A DNA stretch of 64,000 nucleotides from Clostridiales bacterium (GCA_012839295.1 DUNO01000049.1:1-64000), one strand, 5' to 3'; positions 53,533 to 63,102 are shown, numbered from the stretch's first letter. Program-made: numbers and translations. Notes: generated by a model not told the origin, from the sequence alone.

Positions 53533-53854
53533 TAATGTAAAATTCCTTCCCAATCTCCGTCGGGCTGCCCTCCCCACCACACAAGGGGCATTCAAAGGTA
53601 AAGGGCTTACGTACAAATAATTCACCGCACTGGTTGCACTTTAGCTTCGGGGCGATACGTTTTATGTCCAGCTTCGCCTTCTCGCACAGGCTTCCCTTGG
53701 CAATAATATCAAAATATAATTCAATGGAGCTGGACACATACCCGCTGGTCTCGCCTACCACAAGGTGGATTACCTTAACCTCTGTTCCTCCATACTTCTT
53801 TGCATACTCACTCGCGACACTTATTATGTGTTGGGTGATTGGATATTCGTGCAT
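53516..53854 (-). CDS. hypA: Hydrogenase nickel chaperone HypA
   Basis: 112 residues. His2 (MHEYPI, nickel ligand), and the zinc site of Cys73, Cys76, Cys89 and Cys92 (CNQCGEL, CPLCGGEG). It delivers nickel with HypB to EchE. It overlaps the end of the ferredoxin-type gene by 31 nt, so it is translated as part of the ech operon. Confidence 0.95.
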   Translation of the reverse strand: MHEYPITQHIISVASEYAKKYGGTEVKVIHLVVGETSGYVSSSIELYFDIIAKGSLCEKAKLDIKRIAPKLKCNQCGELFVRKPFTFECPLCGGEGSPTEIGKEFYIKSIEI

Positions 53855-54186
53855 TTTATTCGTTCATCCCTTACTTTTTCATGGGCCGGTGAAGTATATT
53901 GGTTCTCCATGGTCAAACATTTCTTTGGGCATACTTCACTGCAATAATTACATTGGATACACTGGAACCGTTCAATACTCCACTTAGTATTTGCTTTATC
54001 CACCTTAATGGCTCCCGTAGGGCAGCGCCTCTGGCATAAGCCGCAAAAGATACAGCTGTCAATTTCAATTTCAATCCTGCCCCTGGTGCGCCCGAAGCTT
54101 TCTTTTTTCTTTATTGGATAAAGTGTAGTATAAGGTCCGTGGAATAAATTCTTAAGCAAAATCTTACTCATACTAAAATATGACAT
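53824..54186 (-). CDS. echF: Ech hydrogenase ferredoxin-like subunit EchF
   Basis: 120 residues. Two 4Fe-4S motifs: CIFCGLCQRRCPTGAI (about 45-60) and CIQCNYCSEVCPKKCL (about 75-92), with a long N-terminal arm. It passes electrons from ferredoxin to the small subunit EchC. It follows echE after a hairpin-bearing gap. Confidence 0.9.
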   Translation of the reverse strand: MSYFSMSKILLKNLFHGPYTTLYPIKKKESFGRTRGRIEIEIDSCIFCGLCQRRCPTGAIKVDKANTKWSIERFQCIQCNYCSEVCPKKCLTMENQYTSPAHEKVRDERIKCTNIQSPNT

Positions 54187-54242
54187 AACCGCCTCACTTC
54201 CACCGCAGTCTGCGGTATTAACATAGGAATATCTAAAATATT

Positions 54243-54303
54243 AATTCCGGTTCTCCTTCATAGATATAAGCGCTTAATAATTCCCGGCAAAGGAACCGGA
54301 ATT
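54243..54303 (-). terminator. Intra-operon hairpin between echE and echF
   Basis: AATTCCGGTTC (54243-54253) and GAACCGGAATT (54293-54303) form a perfect 11-bp stem with a 39-nt loop. On the minus strand it is followed by AATATTTT. It could be a partial terminator or a processing/stability site that sets less echF-hyp than echA-E mRNA. Confidence 0.55.
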
Positions 54304-54323
54304 TATATTTTAATCATTCCTTA

Positions 54324-55403
54324 TTATCGCTCCGTACAGCTGATGCAGGGATCGATGGTAAGGATCAGGATCGGAACATCCGCAAGGGCACAGCCCTTTA
54401 GGGTCTCAAGAAGTGCCGGGACATTTGCAAAGGTAGGGGTCCTTACCCTCAGCCGGTCCAAATATTTCGTCCCATTCGCCTTCGCATAGTACACTACCTC
54501 CCCCCGCGGCTGCTCCAGCCGGGTAAAATGCTCACCGGAAGGGTTTCCTGTGATTTTCATCTTAATATCACCCTCCGGAATCAATGCAACACATTGCTTT
54601 ATGATACTGATCGCCTGGAACAATTCCTTAATTCTTACTGATATCCTTGCAAAGCTGTCCCCCTCGGTTTCAACGATGGGCTTAAATTTTATCCTGTCGT
54701 AAGCGGCATAGCCCCGGCATCTCATATCCAGCTTAATGCCGCTGGCCCTGGCCATGGGTCCTACCGCACCCAGGTCAAAGGCGGCTTGCTTTGACAGAAC
54801 GCCAACCCCTTGGGTACGCAGCTTTACTGAATGGTCATTGAAAAATACATGGGAAATCTCCCTTAGCTCCTTCTCCATATCTGTCAATATATTTACAATT
54901 TTATTAAGGGTAGCTCCATCAATATCCCTTCTGACACCCCCGATATCACAGACGGAAAAAATAACACGCCCGCCGGTGGTCTCTTCAAAAATATCCAGGA
55001 TCAGCTCCCTCAGCTTCCAGGACTGCATAAACAGGCTTTCAAAGCCAAAGGCATCCGCCATAAGCCCCAGCCATAATAAATGGCTGTGGAGACGGGACAG
55101 CTCTGCCCAGATTGTCCTTAAGAACTTAGCCCTCTCCGGTATATCCGCCTCAAAAATGCTTTCCACTGCCATGCAATATCCCATCCCATGCATGAAGGAG
55201 CAGATCCCGCAGATTCTCTCTGCCACATAGGTATATTGCTGGAAATCCTTCTTTTCCACCAGCTTTTCCAATCCCCGGTGGATATATCCGATCCTGGGGA
55301 TTGCGGATTCTACAGTCTCATCCACCAGAACCAAATCCAGATGGATCGGCTCCGGGAGCACAGGGTGCTGGGGTCCGAATGGAATTACGGTCCTTTTTCC
55401 CAT
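54324..55403 (-). CDS. echE: Ech hydrogenase large subunit EchE (NiFe)
   Basis: 359 residues. Nickel-site motifs are RICGICSFMHGMGYC (Cys65, Cys68) and DPCISCTER at the very C-terminus (Cys353, Cys356). The chain stops right after CTER, with no extra peptide, so no maturation endopeptidase is needed; none is encoded nearby. Related to NuoD. It shares TGATG with echD. Confidence 0.95.
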   Translation of the reverse strand: MGKRTVIPFGPQHPVLPEPIHLDLVLVDETVESAIPRIGYIHRGLEKLVEKKDFQQYTYVAERICGICSFMHGMGYCMAVESIFEADIPERAKFLRTIWAELSRLHSHLLWLGLMADAFGFESLFMQSWKLRELILDIFEETTGGRVIFSVCDIGGVRRDIDGATLNKIVNILTDMEKELREISHVFFNDHSVKLRTQGVGVLSKQAAFDLGAVGPMARASGIKLDMRCRGYAAYDRIKFKPIVETEGDSFARISVRIKELFQAISIIKQCVALIPEGDIKMKITGNPSGEHFTRLEQPRGEVVYYAKANGTKYLDRLRVRTPTFANVPALLETLKGCALADVPILILTIDPCISCTER

Positions 55404-55774
55404 CAGTCATCTCCCTCCTTCCTTCCAAAGGGTGTTTTCACCGGTATCTGATACAGTGAATCCTCAAAATCAATGGCAATATCCTTGATCCTTACTCCAA
55501 AAAGCTCCTTGATCTCATTTTCATAGAGGAAGGAGTAAGGATAGATGACACTGATACTCTCCACTTCCTGTTCCTCCTCTGTAAGCACAAACCTTAAGGT
55601 TAACAGCTCATAATTTTTATCAAAGGAATAGCTAAGCTCCATGCCATCCTTATTGGTACAGCTAATCGCCACCAGCCGGTAGCCCCCGTTTTTTAACCGG
55701 AGGGTGTCTGCCAGTAAATCCTGGGGTGAAATCATCCTGACTGTCTGTTGCTCCATCTCCATACTATACTCCAT
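55403..55774 (-). CDS. echD: Ech hydrogenase subunit EchD
   Basis: 123 residues, NuoC-like (30 kDa subunit type): VISPQDLL-like N-terminus, YRLVAISCTNKDG, SVIYPYSFLYENEIKELFGV. It overlaps echC by 11 nt. A structural peripheral subunit with no cofactor. Confidence 0.88.
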   Translation of the reverse strand: MEYSMEMEQQTVRMISPQDLLADTLRLKNGGYRLVAISCTNKDGMELSYSFDKNYELLTLRFVLTEEEQEVESISVIYPYSFLYENEIKELFGVRIKDIAIDFEDSLYQIPVKTPFGRKEGDD

Positions 55775-56222
55775 TCTGTTGCTTGGCAGGTATCTTCTTC
55801 TTTGCCCTGGCCCGTTTTTCCTCCAAGACCCCTATCCCCTGCACAACGCCATCTATAATCGCTTCCGGCCGGGCTGCACAGCCCGGTACATATACATCCA
55901 CCGGAATCACCTTATCAACGCCTCCAACTACATTATAGCATTCCGCAAATATTCCGCCGGAATTCGCACAGATTCCCACCGCAACGACTACCTTCGGGTC
56001 CGCCATCTGCTCATAGAGCTGTTTTACTACCGGTATATTCTGCTCATTCACACTGCCCGTAATGAGTAAAATATCCGCATGCTTCGGATTGCCGGTATTA
56101 ATGACCCCAAAACGTTCCACATCGTATAAGGGTGTCAGGCAGGCAAGCACCTCTATATCACAGCCATTACAGCTGGAACCGTCATAATGCAAAATCCACG
56201 GTGACTTTTTAATAAAACTCAT
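55764..56222 (-). CDS. echC: Ech hydrogenase small subunit EchC
   Basis: 152 residues, NuoB-like. The proximal 4Fe-4S ligands are Cys18 and Cys21 (SSCNGCDIEV), then GICANSGG and VPGCAARPE. It passes electrons to the NiFe site in EchE. Confidence 0.93.
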   Translation of the reverse strand: MSFIKKSPWILHYDGSSCNGCDIEVLACLTPLYDVERFGVINTGNPKHADILLITGSVNEQNIPVVKQLYEQMADPKVVVAVGICANSGGIFAECYNVVGGVDKVIPVDVYVPGCAARPEAIIDGVVQGIGVLEEKRARAKKKIPAKQQNGV

Positions 56223-56306
56223 AGCTAACTTCTCTCCTTCCGCTGCAGGATGGCAGCTTTCACAGCAATCATTTTCCCTCCCTATCCCTGGACTGCCACC
56301 GGCAGC

Positions 56307-57170
56307 TTACCTGAAATAAGACAGGATAAATAAATTCACCGTGCTTAATACCGCAGTGACGACCCAGGCGCTGGTTAATGCCTGCTGCCATTTCACCCGG
56401 GCAAAGGTATTATCAATGATGATCTCCAGGAAAAAGATGACCAGGCAGGCAAATACAGCCAAAACATGGCTGAAGGGATTCGCATTGGCAAAGAAAATAT
56501 AAGTTAAGGCTAAGACGATAACAGTTTCATACCAATGGGTAACCTCAATCACTGCCAAATCCCTGCCGGAATACTCCGTCGTAATTCCTTTTACGATTTC
56601 CTGGTGCCCATGATGTGACATGCTCAAATCAAAGGGCGATTTTCTAAGCTTAAAGGTTAAAATATAGGTGAAGCCTATGAAAACACCGGGCAAAAAAATG
56701 ACCGCCGGATAGGGTGAAGCGATAATATCCTTCACGAAAAAGCTTCTGTCCACATAATACAAACCAAAACAAGCCAGCAGCACCATGGGCTCATAGGCCA
56801 TGATCTGCAGCAGCTCCCGTTCAGAGCCTATGGTGCTGTAGGGTGAATTCGAAGCATAGCCGCCCAGGACGAAGAAAACGGAACCAAGTGTCAATGCGAA
56901 AATCGCCAACAGCACATCCCCGCCCGACAACAGCAGCACTGTAGTAAATATTACGAAGATCAGGGAAACGTAGACAAAGAACCGGTGCATGGAATTAACC
57001 TCCGTCGTTTCCTTACTAATCAGCTTAAGAACATCATAAAAAGGCTGTAACAGCGGAGGCCCCTGCCTTCCCTGCAAACGTGCGGTAACCACACGGTCGA
57101 TACCGGTCAATAATCCGCCAAGAAGCGGGGCAAGGAGGATAATTCCAACCACCAGCAATAGCTTCATCAT
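56307..57170 (-). CDS. echB: Ech hydrogenase membrane subunit EchB
   Basis: 287 residues from the ATG at 57170, which overlaps the echA stop (ATGA); the frame extends to 57239 inside echA. NuoH-like, about eight TM segments. The loop GRQGPPLLQPFYDVLKLISK and the TM glutamates (SERELLQIMAYEP) of the quinone-less NuoH family are present. It couples the soluble part to ion movement. Confidence 0.92.
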   Translation of the reverse strand: MMKLLLVVGIILLAPLLGGLLTGIDRVVTARLQGRQGPPLLQPFYDVLKLISKETTEVNSMHRFFVYVSLIFVIFTTVLLLSGGDVLLAIFALTLGSVFFVLGGYASNSPYSTIGSERELLQIMAYEPMVLLACFGLYYVDRSFFVKDIIASPYPAVIFLPGVFIGFTYILTFKLRKSPFDLSMSHHGHQEIVKGITTEYSGRDLAVIEVTHWYETVIVLALTYIFFANANPFSHVLAVFACLVIFFLEIIIDNTFARVKWQQALTSAWVVTAVLSTVNLFILSYFR

Positions 57171-59083
57171 GATACCAGCCCTCCAATCAACAAAATTACG
57201 CCCGTCACCAGGATCCCGCAGGAAACCACATTCCCCCACAAGGTCAGTGTCTTTACGTCAAAGTATTTCCGGATATACCAGTTGCGGAATTCCGCCCTGC
57301 GTGCTTCACCCATGGCAGCACGGAAATTTTTATTATCCCCGGCATTTTCACCGGACATATAGGTCAGCACCCTTCTCCTGTTATCATTTTTATAAATCGG
57401 GATAAAGCTTATGGGCAAAATAATGAGCATGCTCAGCATAAGAAGCATGAGGTTTACATCACTTGTGCCGATAGGCACCAGGGCATTCGCATGGAACATG
57501 CCGGTCAGGAAGGGTACCAGGGCAAATTTAGAAATCAACGGGAAACCGAAGCAGGATATGCCCACCAGCACCGCAAGGATAAAAATCGGGATTTCTTCCT
57601 CCTTGTGGAATATCTGATCCTTATTCTCCTGCTTATTTGCATTTGAAACCAGCTTACCCATCCATTTCGCCCAATAAAATAAAGTGGCTGCACTGCCATA
57701 GGCAATGATAATCACAATTAAGATATTATTTGAATCCATGAAGGCCTTCATAGCGACCCATTTTGAGATTAGCATTCCAAAGGGGGCTAAAAACATACCT
57801 GCAATTCCAATAATCATATATAAGGACAGCCTTCTGGACACATCCAGCAGTACGTCCATATCCTCCACATTCCTGCTGCCGATCTGATGCTCAATAGAAC
57901 CGACTGCCAGAAACAACAAGGATTTTGATACGGCATGGAAAATAATTAACAGGATGGCCGCCCATATGGATTCCCTGGTTCCTACGCTGGCACATACCAC
58001 AATCAGTCCCAGGTTAGCAATGGTTGAATAGGCCAGGATCTTCTTCGCGTCACTTCTGGTCACTGCCATCAGGGAACAGAGCAGGAAGGTAACCCCACCG
58101 ACAAAGGTAACCACCTTTCCTACAGAGGTATTGCCCAGCAAAGGAGCCAGGCGGAGGATTAAGTAAACCCCTGCCTTCACCATGGTTGCAGAATGCAACA
58201 GGGCTGAGGAAGGCGTCGGCGCAACCATTGCGCCCAACAGCCAGGAGGCAAAGGGCAGCTGGGCCGACTTCGTCAGCGCAGCCAGGGACAGAAGAAATAC
58301 GGGGATCAACACCGCTGTTTCCGGGCTCATTTTAACCAATTCCGATAGCTCGATTGTCTTTAGCTGGGTTCCCAGGTATACAATTGCAATTGCAAAAGCA
58401 ACTCCTCCGCCCAGGTTAATCGTTAAAGCATGATATGAATTTTGCTTGGCTTCCTTTGTCCTGGTATATCCAATGAGGAAGAAGGAGCAAAGGGTCGTAA
58501 GCTCCCAGCAAAAATACAGCCAGGTCAGGTTATTACATAATACCAGGCCAAACATTGCTGCAAGGAACAGGAATACTGTTGATAAAAAGAATCTTATCCT
58601 GACCTTATAATGTACATGGTGCTGATGGTATCCCTTCAGGTAGCTTACGGCATAGATACAGATCAGGCTGCCTACAATGCCAATCACCAGAAGCATGATC
58701 GCAGAAAGCTTATCAAATACAATTGCATTTCTGACTTCTATCTCTCTCTTTTGGGTAAATTCGAACCATAAAATAAGGGGAGTTTGCAGAAAAGAAAAGA
58801 ATGATACCAAATACTTCTTGTGCCTGATGCCAGAGGTGATTATGTACACCGCTACCGCTGCTTCTACAAGGGCGATAACATAATCAATGGCCTTTTCAAA
58901 GGGATAATTAAAGGATATTCCTTTGTCAAAATATAGACTGACAACAACAACTGTCATGACTGCAGTGATAATTGCACTGATCCTTACGATATAATCCCTG
59001 ATCCTGTCATTGGGAACCAGGAAAATGAGCAGTGCCGCTGCCAGTGGAACTAAAATTAATGTAGAAATTGCATTCATATTCAC
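57167..59083 (-). CDS. echA: Ech hydrogenase membrane subunit EchA
   Basis: 638 residues, NuoL/Mrp-antiporter type with about 15 TM segments. The key Lys and His are in LTKSAQLPFASWLLGAM and LLHSATMVKAGVYL, and the Glu in FCWELTTLCSFFLIGY. It moves H+ or Na+ while EchE makes or uses hydrogen. First gene of a twelve-gene operon (echA-F, hypA-B-F-C-D-E). Confidence 0.93.
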   Translation of the reverse strand: MNMNAISTLILVPLAAALLIFLVPNDRIRDYIVRISAIITAVMTVVVVSLYFDKGISFNYPFEKAIDYVIALVEAAVAVYIITSGIRHKKYLVSFFSFLQTPLILWFEFTQKREIEVRNAIVFDKLSAIMLLVIGIVGSLICIYAVSYLKGYHQHHVHYKVRIRFFLSTVFLFLAAMFGLVLCNNLTWLYFCWELTTLCSFFLIGYTRTKEAKQNSYHALTINLGGGVAFAIAIVYLGTQLKTIELSELVKMSPETAVLIPVFLLSLAALTKSAQLPFASWLLGAMVAPTPSSALLHSATMVKAGVYLILRLAPLLGNTSVGKVVTFVGGVTFLLCSLMAVTRSDAKKILAYSTIANLGLIVVCASVGTRESIWAAILLIIFHAVSKSLLFLAVGSIEHQIGSRNVEDMDVLLDVSRRLSLYMIIGIAGMFLAPFGMLISKWVAMKAFMDSNNILIVIIIAYGSAATLFYWAKWMGKLVSNANKQENKDQIFHKEEEIPIFILAVLVGISCFGFPLISKFALVPFLTGMFHANALVPIGTSDVNLMLLMLSMLIILPISFIPIYKNDNRRRVLTYMSGENAGDNKNFRAAMGEARRAEFRNWYIRKYFDVKTLTLWGNVVSCGILVTGVILLIGGLVS

Positions 59084-59323
59084 GTCACCTTATCTCTAAT
59101 GAACTATTGTCTTGTGACAAATGACAGTGCCCCTTGTCTAATAAGCTGGAATTATAAAGACCGGACACGAATTATCTGTACATCCCCGACAATCACGAAT
59201 CAATTATAGCACCACAAATTTCATTGTCAATCATTGTTATTTTTAAAACAATCTTCTTATTTTTAACTATTTCTACTATAAATTCCATATAATTTTTTCC
59301 AAGCCTTTTAACTCAAGTTTCTC

Positions 59324-59352
59324 TTGCCAACCAGGACAAACAGTTATATAAT
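59324..59352 (+). promoter_or_regulatory. Sigma-A promoter of serS
   Basis: TTGCCA (59324-59329), 17-bp spacer, TATAAT (59347-59352). The T-box leader begins a few bases later. The stretch 59084-59323 is AT-rich and shared with the divergent ech operon, whose promoter I could not place. Confidence 0.8.
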
Positions 59353-59358
59353 AAGGAC

Positions 59359-59600
59359 AAATACAGAAAAACAGCGATGATGAAAGCTACGATTCCTGAT
59401 CTTTCGCAGAGAGCCGGCGGTTGGTGCAAGCCGGTGAAAGGACGGATCCTTCCACTTTTGGAGCTGCCGGTGAAAAGCCGGAAGGCTGGTACCCTTTACC
59501 GTACCTTTGAGTGGCCGGATCATTTGTCCGGCAATTTGGGTGGCAACGCGGATTCCTTTCGTCCCATGTTTTATTACATGGCGGGAAAGGATTTTTTTAT
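59359..59600 (+). ncRNA. T-box riboswitch (serine) in the serS leader
   Basis: Stem I: AGAGAG, then GGCGGTTGGTGCAAGCCGG (conserved distal loop). Specifier UCC at 59451-59453, a Ser codon followed by A, in the usual place before ACTTTTGGAGC. T-box sequence GGGTGGCAACGCGG (59538-59551): its TGGC matches a tRNA with G as discriminator base, as in tRNA-Ser. Terminator from about 59552 to 59598 (TCCTTTCGTCCCATG with CATGGCGGGAAAGGA, then seven Ts). Uncharged tRNA-Ser lets transcription run into serS. Confidence 0.93.
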
Positions 59601-59687
59601 GCGTTCTTTCCAATTATGTTTATGCTGCCTACAGCAGCATGTCGGGAAGATTGAAAGCTACCAGGTGTAGCAGATTGGAGGCAAAGC

Positions 59688-60977
59688 ATGTTAGATTTAA
59701 AATTTGTCAGGGAGAACCCTGAGCTCGTAAAACAAAATATCCGCAACAAATTCCAGGACAACAAATTACCCCTGGTGGATGAGGTCATCGCCCTGGATGT
59801 GGAAAACAGGAACGCCAAGCAGGAAGCGGATAACTTAAGATTTGAGAGAAACAAGATCTCAAAGCAGATCGGCGCCCTGATGGCACAGGGCAAAAAAGAG
59901 GAAGCAGAAGCCCTGAAAAAGCAGGTAACGGCTGATTCCGAGCGCCTTGCAGGACTGGAGGCCAGGGAGGCTGAGCTGGACGAGAAAATCAAGAAAATAA
60001 TGATGACCATTCCAAACATTATCGACCAGAGCGTCCCCATCGGTAAGGACGACAGCGAAAATGTCGAGGTACAAAAATACGGTGAGCCGGTGGTTCCCGA
60101 CTTTGAGATTCCCTATCATGCGGAAATCATGGAAAGCTTCAACGGCCTGGACCTTGACAGTGCCAGAAAGGTGGCCGGCAACGGCTTCTATTATTTAATG
60201 GGTGATATTGCAAGGATCCACTCCGCCGTCATCTCCTATGCCAGGGATTTCATGATCGACAGGGGCTTCACCTACTGTATCCCGCCCTACATGATCCGCA
60301 GTGAAGTCGTTACCGGCGTCATGAGCTTTGCAGAAATGGAAGCCATGATGTACAAGATCGAGGGTGAAGACCTGTTCTTAATCGGTACCAGCGAGCACTC
60401 CATGATCGGTAAATATATCGACACCATCCTGTCCGAGGATTCCCTGCCCCAGGCGTTAACCAGTTACTCCCCCTGCTTCCGTAAGGAGAAGGGTGCCCAC
60501 GGCCTGGAGGAAAGAGGCGTATACCGGATCCATCAGTTTGAAAAGCAGGAAATGATCGTAGTCTGCAAGCCCGAGGACAGCATGGCATGGTTTGATAAGC
60601 TATGGCAGAATACCGTAGATTTATTCCGCAGCCTGGATATCCCGGTCAGAACCTTAGAGTGCTGCTCCGGCGATCTGGCCGACTTAAAGGTTAAATCCAT
60701 CGACGTGGAAGCCTGGTCCCCGAGACAAAAGAAGTATTTTGAGGTGGGAAGCTGCTCCAACCTGGGAGATGCCCAGGCACGCCGCTTAAAGATCCGTGTT
60801 AACGGCGGTGAGAACGGCAAATACTTTGCCCATACCTTAAACAATACAGTAGTTGCTCCTCCCCGTATGCTGATCGCATTCCTGGAGAACAACCTGAATG
60901 CCGACGGCTCCGTAAGCATTCCGAAGGCCTTACAGCCCTATATGGGAGGTAAAACAGTTATTCAAAAGGCAAAATAA
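59688..60977 (+). CDS. serS: Seryl-tRNA synthetase
   Basis: 429 residues, ATG 59688 with GGAGG upstream. N-terminal tRNA-binding coiled coil (residues 30-100, LRFERNKISKQIG), then the class II core: motif 2 FRKEKGAHGLEERGVYRIHQFEK, given in parts as SPCFRKEKGAHG and YRIHQFEKQE, and motif 3 NNTVVAPPRMLIAFLENN region near the C-terminus. Charges tRNA-Ser with serine. Controlled by the T-box in its leader. Confidence 0.96.
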   Translation: MLDLKFVRENPELVKQNIRNKFQDNKLPLVDEVIALDVENRNAKQEADNLRFERNKISKQIGALMAQGKKEEAEALKKQVTADSERLAGLEAREAELDEKIKKIMMTIPNIIDQSVPIGKDDSENVEVQKYGEPVVPDFEIPYHAEIMESFNGLDLDSARKVAGNGFYYLMGDIARIHSAVISYARDFMIDRGFTYCIPPYMIRSEVVTGVMSFAEMEAMMYKIEGEDLFLIGTSEHSMIGKYIDTILSEDSLPQALTSYSPCFRKEKGAHGLEERGVYRIHQFEKQEMIVVCKPEDSMAWFDKLWQNTVDLFRSLDIPVRTLECCSGDLADLKVKSIDVEAWSPRQKKYFEVGSCSNLGDAQARRLKIRVNGGENGKYFAHTLNNTVVAPPRMLIAFLENNLNADGSVSIPKALQPYMGGKTVIQKAK

Positions 60978-60982
60978 CCCAA

Positions 60983-61082
60983 AGAGGGTGTCACAAAATG
61001 AAAATCCCATACCATATATTGCAGGATTATCCGCTGATATCTGCAATATATGGTATATTTTTTCCTTTTTGCAACACCCTCT
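60983..61082. mobile_element. MITE-like element, also likely terminator of serS
   Basis: 100 bp with terminal inverted repeats of about 16 bp, 14 matching (AGAGGGTGTCACAAAA; other end AGAGGGTGTTGCAAAA). Such ends look like those of IS1182-family sequences. Inside, 61009-61024 and 61041-61056 form a perfect 16-bp stem, followed by TTTTTT. No ORF. It lies 6 bp after the serS stop. Confidence 0.6.
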
Positions 61083-61128
61083 TCTGTTCTTAGCCTACCC
61101 CTCTGCTTTTATCGGTAAAAAATGAAGC

Positions 61129-63102
61129 CTAAAGAATATCCATGGCAGCACAAAAGCCCTCGTAGGTGGCCTCCTTCACCGTCCTGGCCTTCCTGGCATC
61201 GCCGGTGACCACAAACCAGGGAACGATACCCCGCAGGGAGTTAACGAGGCTATCGTTAGGCCGGTTACCCGTAGCATAAATCACGCTGCCTGCCCTTACA
61301 AAGCAAGCCTTTCCGTCCCTATCGGTGAAATTTACGCCATCATCTGTAATTTCCGTGACACAGACATTGCAGTCCCAGGTCATGCCCGCCTTTTTCATGC
61401 GGGGAATCAGGGCACGCCTCTGGGAATCGTTGGAATCCTTACAGATATCGTCCCTCTGTTCCAAAATGTGTACATGGGTGTTACAGGCTTCGGCAAAGAA
61501 GAAGCCGGATTCACAGCCAACGGCACCGCCGCCAATCAGCACGACCTCCTTGCCAAGCCTGGAGATATCCTTATAGACTTCCAGGGCATGGGTGGCTTTC
61601 CCGATACCGGGAATTGGGGGAATTACAGGGCCAGAGCCCACGGCGCAGATCACTGCATCGGGTTCCAGGCTCCCAATCAGGGCAGGAGTAACCTCCGTAT
61701 TGATCAGGATATCCACCCCAGCCTCCTTGCACCGGGCGATAAGGGACTTATAGTAACGCCTCAGGGACTCCTTATGTTCATCAATATCCGTAAACCAGAG
61801 AAGCCCCCCAAGCCGTTTTTCCTTTTCACAGAGGGTTACGTGATGCCCTCTCTCCGCTGCTGTAATGGCAGCGTACATACCACTGACCCCTCCGCCTGCC
61901 ACCAATACCTTTCGTTGTTTCCTGGGCAGGGGTGCCTGCCGCCAGCGCAGCTCCCTGGAAGCCATGGGGTTCACGGCACAATGCCACAGCTCGGGAATGG
62001 GACGCTCCCCAGGATTGGCAGCCAGGGGATTGAAGCAGGAACAGCGCAGGCAAGGGGCGATCTGGTCTGCCCTCCCGGTGAGAGCCTTATTCACAAATTC
62101 CGGGTCAGCAAACTGCTGGCGTCCCAAGGCCACAAAGTCACACTTTCCTGACGCCAGGGCATCCTCAATCTGCTGGGGATGGTTAAAACCTCCCACCGCC
62201 ACCACGGGAATACGTACGGCCTCCTTTATCCCTGCCGCCAAATCCAGGTTGCAGCCATGGGCGTCAAACATGGAGGAAAAGGCTTTGGTTTCCACGTGGG
62301 AGTGGTAAATACCACTGGTGACATGGATGATGTCTACATAGTCCTGGATGATCCTGCAAAACTCCACGCAATCCCCTAGATTCATCCCTCCCTCTATCCG
62401 CTCAGAGCCGGATACACGATATTCAATAAGGAAGTCCTCCCCGCAGACCTCACGGATCTTCTTACAGACCATGATGGGAAAGCGCGCCCGATTTTCCATG
62501 CTGCCTCCGTACTCATCGGTTCTGCGGTTCGTCCGGGGAGATATGAATTGGGACAAAAGCCAGCCGTGGCCGCCATGGAGCATCACCATATCAAAGCCCA
62601 AGGCTTTGCAATTCCAGGCAGCCTCAGCATAGTTATGGGCAACTCTTTCCATCATCTCCACCGTCATCCCATCTACCTGCACCCCATCCTCACGGACAAA
62701 GGCGGAAGGTCCGATAGGGTTTTTATGTCCCTTAATCTGCTCCGGATGGTTCACTGCACCGACATGGTTCAGCTGGATGGAAGCCACGGCTCCATGGGAA
62801 CGGATGCCTTCGGTAAGGGTCATGATACTCTCCATGTGGAAGGTAGTCATATGCTTTTCATGCACATTGAGGCCGTGCTCATGGCGGGCAGAATATTCGT
62901 CATCGACAAAGGATTCCGTCAGTGTGACCTGGGCAAAGCCGCCCCTGGCTTTGGTTTCAAAAGCATCGATTCCCTCCGGTGCAGGATATCCGTGGTCGAC
63001 AATACGGTTAGTGGTGATGGGAGAAGCAAATACCCGGTTTTTAAAGGAGACTCCCTTAATCTTCATGGGAGAAAACATATGTGGATATGTACAGCTTGTC
63101 AT
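61129..63102 (-). CDS. Old Yellow Enzyme-type NADH:flavin oxidoreductase (FadH/BaiCD-like)
   Basis: 657 residues from the ATG at 63102 (GGAAAGG 8 nt upstream; the GTG at 63129 and an ATG at 63108 are less likely). Residues 8-370: FMN-binding TIM barrel (SPMKIKGVSFKNRVFASPI, QLNHVGAV, MLHGGHGWLLSQFISPRTN, DFVALGRQQFADPEF). About 365-400: 4Fe-4S ligands CLRCSCFNP and WHCAVNP. C-terminal FAD/NAD(P)H domain (VLVAGGGVSGMYAAITAAERG, VVLIGGGAVGCESGFF). The family reduces activated C=C bonds (2,4-dienoyl-CoA, bile-acid or enoate substrates). The substrate here is unknown. Single gene, perhaps under the HxlR regulator upstream. Confidence 0.88.
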   Translation of the reverse strand: MTSCTYPHMFSPMKIKGVSFKNRVFASPITTNRIVDHGYPAPEGIDAFETKARGGFAQVTLTESFVDDEYSARHEHGLNVHEKHMTTFHMESIMTLTEGIRSHGAVASIQLNHVGAVNHPEQIKGHKNPIGPSAFVREDGVQVDGMTVEMMERVAHNYAEAAWNCKALGFDMVMLHGGHGWLLSQFISPRTNRRTDEYGGSMENRARFPIMVCKKIREVCGEDFLIEYRVSGSERIEGGMNLGDCVEFCRIIQDYVDIIHVTSGIYHSHVETKAFSSMFDAHGCNLDLAAGIKEAVRIPVVAVGGFNHPQQIEDALASGKCDFVALGRQQFADPEFVNKALTGRADQIAPCLRCSCFNPLAANPGERPIPELWHCAVNPMASRELRWRQAPLPRKQRKVLVAGGGVSGMYAAITAAERGHHVTLCEKEKRLGGLLWFTDIDEHKESLRRYYKSLIARCKEAGVDILINTEVTPALIGSLEPDAVICAVGSGPVIPPIPGIGKATHALEVYKDISRLGKEVVLIGGGAVGCESGFFFAEACNTHVHILEQRDDICKDSNDSQRRALIPRMKKAGMTWDCNVCVTEITDDGVNFTDRDGKACFVRAGSVIYATGNRPNDSLVNSLRGIVPWFVVTGDARKARTVKEATYEGFCAAMDIL

